Origin: Pseudocercospora fijiensis CIRAD86
Lineage: Eukaryota > Ascomycota > Dothideomycetes > Mycosphaerellales > Mycosphaerellaceae
Direction of reading: 5' to 3'
NCBI RefSeq assembly: GCF_000340215.1
Contig: NW_006921535.1
Span: 5,511,528 to 5,575,527, forward strand
Length of the DNA stretch: 64,000 nucleotides
Part shown: positions 56,807 through 64,000 of the stretch, one piece after another
How positions within the stretch are numbered: the first letter of the stretch is position 1
Layout of the letters: every line of letters begins with the position of its first letter
Notes under the pieces: generated by a model
Database searches by the model: none
What the model was told of the DNA's origin: nothing
The model's input: the letters and a program-made list of their open reading frames with translations, nothing else
Program-made: the position numbers and the translations under genes

Positions 56807-58500
56807 TGTCGCTATAGCGCGACGAAGATCCTAAGGAAATAGGAAAGAGCAATAAAGTTAAGAATAGAGAGAATCCTAAGGCTATAGAAATAGATAGGGA
56901 AGATAGCAATAAAGACTATAAGGAAAATAGAGGACGGGAGCCTATTCCCGAGAATAAAGAAAACGAGAATAAAGAAAATAAAAATGAAAAAAGCAATAAC
57001 GAAGAAGGGGAGCCTGTTCCTAAAACTAAGAATAAGGATGCTACGGGAAATAGGGGAAATCCCGAGGATAATTAGTCTACTACTCTAGATAATAGAGGAG
57101 CAGTAGGAAAGTAGGCTGTGTCTACCGATAGGGAAGAGTAAGGACAGGATAACGACGAGGTTAAGGAAGATATATCCGATAACGACGGGAAAGAAGAGCA
57201 AGGATAGAAGGCTACTAAGAGATAGGCGCCTAAGACAAAGCGCCTTATTATCGCACTACCTAAGCCGGGCGAAATCCTACGTATACCGTACCTAGATAAG
57301 GTGCTAAGGTTCTCCGATATACTCTTATATATCGATAGAGCTAGCTATAAGGCTAACGCCGTCTCGGACGTACCCGGTATGCTAGTACGTTCTATTAACG
57401 GTATAATACGACGCGAACACAAACTCCTATATAAGATTGCAACGAATAGCAGGCCGGAGAAAGCTCTAGTGCTATAGTTACCCGCAGCTCCTATCTACGC
57501 CGAGCGATATACGGCTTTCGGCACTCCTCGGATCGAGTATACGGCTATACCTTAGGTCTATAAAACGATCGGCGCCTTAGGAAACCGCCTCTACTATACC
57601 TTAGAGACTAGCTATAACGCCGACGCGCCGCACTACTACGACACCTACGATTAGTAGGGTCGCGAACGCCTCGACCTCTATAAATAGAAGCTTCGCGACG
57701 GTATAGAGACTAAGGCTAGACGCTAGGTCTATCGCAAGGAATCGAGAGAAGAGGGCCTTAAAGACAACAGCTATAAGGCCCTATAGATCGAATTAGAGAC
57801 GGAGGGCGAGCGCGCTACGCGTCTCGCCGATATTAAGAAGGCCTCGAAGACTAAGCTCGACTAGTATAAGAGGAAGTTTAGAAAAAAGGATAATAAGGGC
57901 CGCGACGTATATAGCAACTGCCTCTAGCCGGACCTCGCCTCTTTTAAGGACGAGTACGATTTCGACGCCGACGACGAGAAGCCTACCTAAGCTAGGAAGA
58001 AGGCTATTCTCGGCGCGCGCGCGGCACTGCGGGCGGACTAGCTTATTAACATTTTGCCTAATAGACTAGCGGCATACCTCGCATCGGTCTAGCTATTATA
58101 TTTTAGCCTTAACGAATTCAAGACGGCGCTTATTAACCCGGATTCTATATACGGTTCCGAAAAGCACGCAAATTAGTAATACGCCCCCCTCGGCGAATAG
58201 CCTAAGGCGATTTAGAAGAGTACGGGCGAGATCTACCCTCCTAGATAGATAAGGAAAGGCTAGAGCGGACCGAGAAACCCTTACTACGGTGCTAACGCAC
58301 GCTTACTCAAGTAGGCGACCGCCGGCAATAAGCTGCTATATAATATTAACGAAGGCGATTTCTCTACGAATAACTCGATCTTATACGCCCCTAAGGCTCC
58401 GGAGGACTTTACGATGCCGAACTACGCTGTCCTAAGATACGAGCGGGACAGTCTTACTTACGTAACGGCTTTTCAGACGATTTACTAAGGCGAAATAACG
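56807..58500 (+). pseudogene. extra ORF behind pol of the Ty3-type element
   Basis: From ATG 56807 a highly charged N-terminus (ENKENENKENKNEKSNNEEG) leads to a folded-looking part (RLIIALPKPGEILRIPYLDK, LYKIATNSRPEKALVLQLPA) and a Lys-rich helical C-terminus. The frame is broken by TAG/TAA and extends to about 58.5 kb, on the same strand as pol. It does not look like integrase, chromodomain or an envelope protein with membrane segments. Family unknown; it may belong to the retroelement or to a separate insertion. Confidence 0.45.
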
Positions 58501-58699
58501 CCTGTTGCCGTCGCCTACTACGCGCTAGTATAAAATGTGCTCCTAGGCGGCTACGCGTGCCTAGAAGTGCGAGCGAAGCTTTCGCCTTATAGTTAGCCAA
58601 TTAGAAGCTACGGTCGTTATCGCGTTAATCACTTTTACTAGCGTGCTTTTCGTAGAAATAGGCTTAATCGACTGAATCTAGATAAAGGCTTTGCCTTTA

Positions 58700-61600
58700 T
58701 CTCGTGTCTCTACGTACGCCTTGCTACTCATTATCTATATCTACATCGGCGTCGCTATTACCTCCCTCGAAATTAAACTAATCTAAAGGCACTTCGGCTT
58801 TAGAACTCGATACCTCCTCGCCGGCTGCCTTTGCTGCCTCCTTCGCTAGATACTCCTAGATTTGCTTGTCCGCCTCCGCCTACTGCTTTGCCTTAGACCG
58901 CCGCTCTTCTAACTCGTAAAGGATCTGCTAGTGATACGCTATACTAAACTCATTTGCCTAGATAGGAGGGATTGTAGGGATGTTTAGCATTCGCGCTAGC
59001 GGCGGCCGAAAGTCCCAATCTATACTATTGTATAGCGTATCTAGGTACTGCATGCGAAGGTCAAGTACGTAAGCCCGAAGCTGCGCTTCGTCGCCGACGA
59101 CCTAGCGAGGAATTTGACCCTATATAAGAGCGACTACGTTGTTGATAGCGATAGTGCCGCAGCTATACGCGTCTGCCTAGCGAGTAACTTAGTGTACTTC
59201 TTTATATATCTACTAATTAGCTAATAGCTAGCTAGCGGTACGTACATCCGGGAAGAGCGAGAGTAGGCGTACAAAAGCTAGAACAAGACGTATACTAAGA
59301 GGGCCGATTGCTCTTTCTCTATTCGAGTAGACGTCTAGCTACGAATTCTAAGTCTAGACAATAGCGGTACGTAGGTCGATAAGCGCAGTAATAAGGTGCT
59401 TATTAGACGAATACAGGAAGACATTAGCTCGGAGCTTATCGTCGGGCGAGAAGTTAAGAGAGTTAAGAGCACTTAGGAGATCGTTGCTGCTCTGCTAGTA
59501 CTAATAAATACCCTCGCGGCTGTTGTCGGTCTACTATTAATAATCGATAGCTTAAGGATTGGCTATAGATAGCTATCTAAAGGTCTCGATCGCATTAATA
59601 GCTATATTCAATATATCAATTACATTAGTTTCGCCGGCCTTAGAGAGGAAGAGGAACGGGTAAGCCTTATCTAGTATAATAAGATCCCTACCTCGAATGA
59701 AGGTCTCTTCGTATAGACGTAATAGGTCGGTTATAACAACCTCGTTATACTAGGACTTTAGAACCTCGTCGGATATAGAGCTAACATCGAGCTCTCGCGG
59801 AATATATACGACTTTATCGAAATGCGTTAAATTCCGAGGAGGGATGCCGGTGCTAGCCTTTATTTGAATGCGTACGTTGCCTAGGTTAACCTGTATACGA
59901 CGACCTACACTAGTGTCCTAATATTCGAAGGCAAGTTTAATAAGGCGGACTATTTAAGGGCAGGGGCATCTACCGGTTGGAAGATACTATTGCTTGTTCG
60001 CGTACTAGAGGATTCGTAATTCAGTAGCGGTAATCTCGGCTTTAGTAAGAAATATACGGCGGAAGACTTGCTAAAACACTCTCTCGCCCTCGAAGTCGTT
60101 AATGAACCGTCTCTAATAAGCCTTCTAGAGAGGGCGTACAGCGTCTATTAGTTCTTGCTCGTAGTATTAGAAGACTGGTAGAAGAGCTAACTCAACCTTT
60201 ACCTGCTTTCTAAATTCCCGCTCTAAGTCTTAGTCCGCTAGACGGATCGGCTAAGGAGCTATATTCGGAGATGCTTTTACGGGTGCTTTTGCGGGTGCTT
60301 CTAGAGGCGTAGGGGGAGATAATGAAGTTAAGCTCGCTGCCGTAGACGTCGACATAGTTAACGAGATAGAAATAGCGCGTAGACGAGCTAAACGGACAGG
60401 ATCGGATAGACTAGAACGTACCTGTTAACGTAGCGCAAGCTAAGCACGACGCTCCTCTTACTAGATTTGCTCGATAAAGAGTAATCGATCTATATCTATA
60501 TCAACTTCGCGAATTAGCAATAGCTAGCGGCGTACTTTAGGCAAAGGATAATAAACCCAACCCGATGCTAGCGGGAAGCCCTAACTTAGAATCTCTTCGT
60601 CGTTTAACTGCGAGCCGACTAGCTTAGTAGCATTAGGCTCACTATCGACGTCTATAGAATCGTTATCTTTACTAGGGAGAGGCAAGTCTAATAGAGTCTA
60701 GATTGGCGTGTCATCGTCGTTATTACGGTAATCGGAAGGGAGTAGCTACTAATTGAGCGCTATACGGAAGTTGTCGGACAGGTTAGCGAAGGCACTTCTA
60801 ATACTGCTAAAAAGACGAGAAGATAGTATAGGGGTATCTAGTAGCTTAGAAAGAAACTAAGACTAGCGGCGCTATTTATCGAGTAGGCGCATACGTTGTA
60901 TATTGCCGGCGAGATTTCGTATACGCTCGAGATCGAAGGGTTCCTCGAGCATTAGTCCGGCAAAGGTCTTAATACGGGAGAAAGCTACATATATAAGCCT
61001 AGCAGAGAAGTCTTTTAGACTAAGCTTAATAACGGCTCTATCGAGAGTTATGCCCTAAGCTTTATAGACTGTTAAAGCGTACGAGACCGTTAGAGGAAAT
61101 TGCTTACGCTAGTCGTCGTCTTGCCTATTAACATTACGCCGAACTCGAAAGATAGGGAGAATCTTACGCGAACCAACATTGAACAAAGCGGGTACGTTAT
61201 CTTTAAGGCCCTCGAATACAACCAAAAGACATAGAGGTAGTTCCTTTCGTAGGTTCTTATTACGAGCGGACTTAGGCCAGATAATGTCGTATAGAATACC
61301 CTACTTGCCGTTGACTATAGCGAATTCAGTCCAAAGATTAGTAAGAAGCATAACTTTGCACCTAATTAATACCTTGAGAATATTCTCGAGGTTGTAGACA
61401 CCTTTTAAGCTAATACTAGCGACATCCGGTCGATTGTATAAAGCCTAGATCGGTAGAACAGGATTCCCTATATCTCGGAGCTTCTAGTAGTTTAGATCGT
61501 TGACATCCGCATTAGTAAAGTAGATACGGGTAGCGTCCTCGAATTTCCGACGCTCTGCTAGATTAGTGATATTAGCGCGCTGCATAAGAGTCTGCTAGTA

Positions 61601-64000
61601 TAGCATTTGAGCTATACTAGTACGAAGAGAGGCGAGGGCTGCTCGGAAAGCAACCTAATCCGGATCGTTACCCTCTTGCCGCATATTAGCCTATAGAAGA
61701 AGGGATTTAGTGAACGTATAATAGGCTGCTTGACCTGCGATATCTTCTGCTGTCTTTAGTACAGTGTAGAACAGGGGCTTCTAGAACACCGGAGTTAACT
61801 AACAAAAGTCTCTAAAGATAACTATATTTATGCTACCGTAAGGTTGTTGTTTATCTAGACATTGCCGTAGCCGCTAATTAAGCATCTAAAGGAGAGGTTA
61901 GCTAACTATTGATTTCTCGTCGACAATAATGTACCGCATAGGTCGTAGTATATTCTCTATACGGGTGAGACGCGCTCCTGCGAGATCCGGCATACTAGCC
62001 TTGCTAACTCGAACAGGCAGCTTAAAGGCGGAATGCAACGTAGACCCGTTAATATTCGTAGCGGCTATACTAGTAGGTACGAGGCGGATAACCGGATTGC
62101 TACGATAGCCAGCGCTCTTAGCTAGAGTCTAAAGACGAGTACAGATTATCTTAATAAGGAATGACTTGCTAGTTCTACCTACTCCGTCAATATTCAATAG
62201 TAATAGCGCAGGATAATCTCCGGCAAGCGTAGATTCAAAGTAGTTAACCACTTTATCGAAGCCCTATCGCTAATAACGATTTAGTTTACTAAACTAGGCT
62301 ATTAACTGTAACTATATATCGAGATCTACGGCACTATAGGCAATCTTCTAGTTCTGCTACTAGTTTTAATCGGTATTATAAATCTTAGGATATTCATTGA
62401 TATACTTGCTAATACGAGGCTCCTAGTAGGCGGACCTATCAAGCTTACGGTCTCTAAGGTTGTTAGGATCCTTATCGCGAACACCGGGGTTTAGAGAGGG
62501 GCTACAAAGGGCATCGAAGTTAGTAGGTTCGCCGATATCCTACAACTGTAGATCGATAAATTAGTTATAGTCTGCACGGTCAATCTCCTATAGGTAGTCG
62601 TATAGATGTAAGTAGTTGTCTCGGCAATGCTAGAATGCTGCATCCTAACTGTAAAATTTAGTGTTATTGTCGTCTAGAAAGGAGTATAGTTGCTGTAGGG
62701 AGCAATACGGAAGCTCGCGGAACGGATAATGCATCTATATCTTTACACGCTAGTATTGCCCGTAGTTAGTCTTAGCTAGATCGGAAGGATATCGAGGGAA
62801 GTAGTTAATTAGTCGACCGTCCCTCTCGACATTACGTAGCCGACTAGGAGTGCCGCGGCGTTAAACATTCCATTCCGTTAAGTACTAAAACAGCGAGACG
62901 TCCTCGGCTAATTCTAGACGCGTTAAGTACTTCTGCATTATAGTTTTGCTAGGTGCTCGGCGGCGCTAGCCGTCTGTATATTCCTCCTCGGCAGCATTAA
63001 CACTAGGATCTCTAATCTCGATATCGTAGTTAGGATTGTTGTCTTAAAGGTCGAGTAGGGCAGTCTACTCGGTTTGCGGCCGACAGTCCAAAGTGACGAC
63101 GGTACGACTACCCTTCTATAGAGGTAAATAAAGATTCAAATAAGCAACCTCCTATACAGGCCAATCTCGTTCTGTAATTAGAATGTTAAGTAGCTTAGCA
63201 ACTATAGATAGCAATGGCTTCTAGTAGTTAATAAGAGGTAAGAGACCTGTTATAATATTATCGTAGGATCGGCTCTTTACTTTAGTCTTGCTATAGTATT
63301 TGAGGATGTACTACATTACTGTATAAACTGTAGTACAAGGTGTGATATCGCAATTCGCACGCTAGGCCATCGACTCGACACGATTAAAGTAATTTATAAA
63401 GGAATTATTGCAGGTAGCAGTAAAGCTAAGGTAACGATTGTTGTGCTTATAATTAACATTAGCTAACTCTCAGTGCGTACGAGGGAAATAGAACCGACAC
63501 GATGCTTCTCTATCTAGATCATCCTTGCGTTTTGCCTAGCAATAGTTACTATAGACGTGTCGTTAGACTCGGTTAACAATGTTAGCAAGGTCGGCTTAGT
63601 TATTGTCGAGCTTATTAGTGTCAGCCTAAATAGTAGCGCCCTATCCAAGGTCCCTACTAGGCTCTAGATTAAGTGCCGTAATATAGACACCCCATTGCTA
63701 AGCAAACGCTTCTCGGGCTTTAGCAGTATCAACACTAGGCTTTAGGAGGTCGCACTATAAGAAGAAGTGGACGTGATAGCTACTACGGTTCTACTATTCG
63801 AATCGGTACTAGTAGTCGACAACATTGAACTTAGGCTTAAGTACCTTATCTAGAAGCTGCTAGAACCGACGCTAAACGTAAGTATTAGCAATGTGTAGAA
63901 ACTTGCGTAGATTCTAGCGAGCTATTTTAACACGCTCGTAAGGACCTAGTCGTTTCTATCGGTCGTATCTAGGCATAAGCCGAGCTAAGGAATCCTATTG
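58700..64000 (-). pseudogene. RIP-broken Helitron Rep-helicase, 3' part
   Basis: The minus strand carries a Helitron protein that starts beyond the window. At about 63760 the HUH-type pair HVH is seen in SYHVHFFL. At about 63270-63320 the tyrosine region reads YILKYYSKTKVKS. At about 62150-62210 the PIF1-like helicase has Walker A DGVGRTSKSF (one Gly lost) and at about 61920 the Walker B region reads YIIVDEKSIVS. The PIF1 C-terminal block (YVAFSRIKTFAGLMLEEPFD) is at about 60930-60990. The frame then continues without a change of phase through 60356 to about 58700, a C-terminal extension of some 700 residues with SISDEVLKSQYNEVVITDLL. Helitrons move by rolling-circle transposition. Breaks are TAG/TAA; CpA loss is weaker than in the neighbouring elements. 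Confidence 0.75.

Larger units (their letters stand above)
36030..64000. mobile_element. RIP-degraded nested transposon block
   Basis: About 28 kb of CpA/TpG-depleted sequence running off the right end. It holds a retroelement gag fragment, hAT-type transposase sequence with unknown companions and two H3-like genes, a Ty3-type retroelement and a Helitron. All coding frames are broken, almost only by TAG/TAA. Depletion is weaker in the Helitron (beyond about 58.7 kb), suggesting milder or later RIP there. Confidence 0.85.

Overview
The window is nuclear DNA of a filamentous ascomycete. The genes have short introns (50-63 nt in nearly every case) with GT donors, CTAAC/CTGAC-type branch points and AG acceptors, and the proteins are fungal types (NACHT NLR, SMP-30, ZNF207/BuGZ-type zinc finger, alpha/beta hydrolase-phosphatase fusion, 40S ribosomal protein S19). 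Dothideomycetes (Mycosphaerellales/Capnodiales) is my best guess, but nothing here proves it. The window alternates between gene-bearing islands and blocks of transposon sequence in which CpA/TpG is strongly depleted, TpA is enriched and CpG is kept. In those blocks reading frames can still be followed for kilobases but are broken by TAG and TAA, seldom TGA. This is the signature of repeat-induced point mutation (RIP).

Layout: 1-1.45 kb RIP block; 1.5-5.85 kb island with an NLR-like NACHT gene and a tail-to-tail SMP-30/gluconolactonase gene; 5.86-16.97 kb RIP block with a broken unknown ORF, several minisatellite fields and a broken RecQ-type helicase; 17-36.03 kb island with a beta-hydroxyacid dehydrogenase, a small MGC-starting Gly/Cys-rich protein, a helical-domain gene with an N-terminal amyloid-like motif, a large protein kinase, a zinc-finger gene, a 78-aa gene, an alpha/beta hydrolase-phosphatase gene crossed by a 100-N gap, and RPS19; 36.03-64 kb RIP block with a gag fragment, a hAT-type element, two histone H3-like pseudogenes, a Ty3-type retroelement with an extra ORF behind pol, and the 3' half of a Helitron on the minus strand.

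Two things stand out. First, the NLR (exon 1) and the helical-domain gene 18 kb away (exon 1) start with the same ~27-residue motif, 14 positions identical without gaps, each followed closely by a short phase-1 intron. The motif resembles the HET-s-related amyloid signalling motifs by which fungal NLRs pair with cell-death effectors, so the two genes may be (or have been) an NLR/partner pair. The partner shows two apparent frame breaks. Second, the RIP block at 42.8-45.8 kb holds two different histone H3-like coding sequences, both killed by RIP-type changes. They lie among hAT-transposase sequence whose introns, and one H3 intron, carry repeated GCCGGC palindromes. Transposon-associated H3 variants would be unusual.

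All exon joins are read by eye from splice signals and family resemblance; no search or alignment was run.
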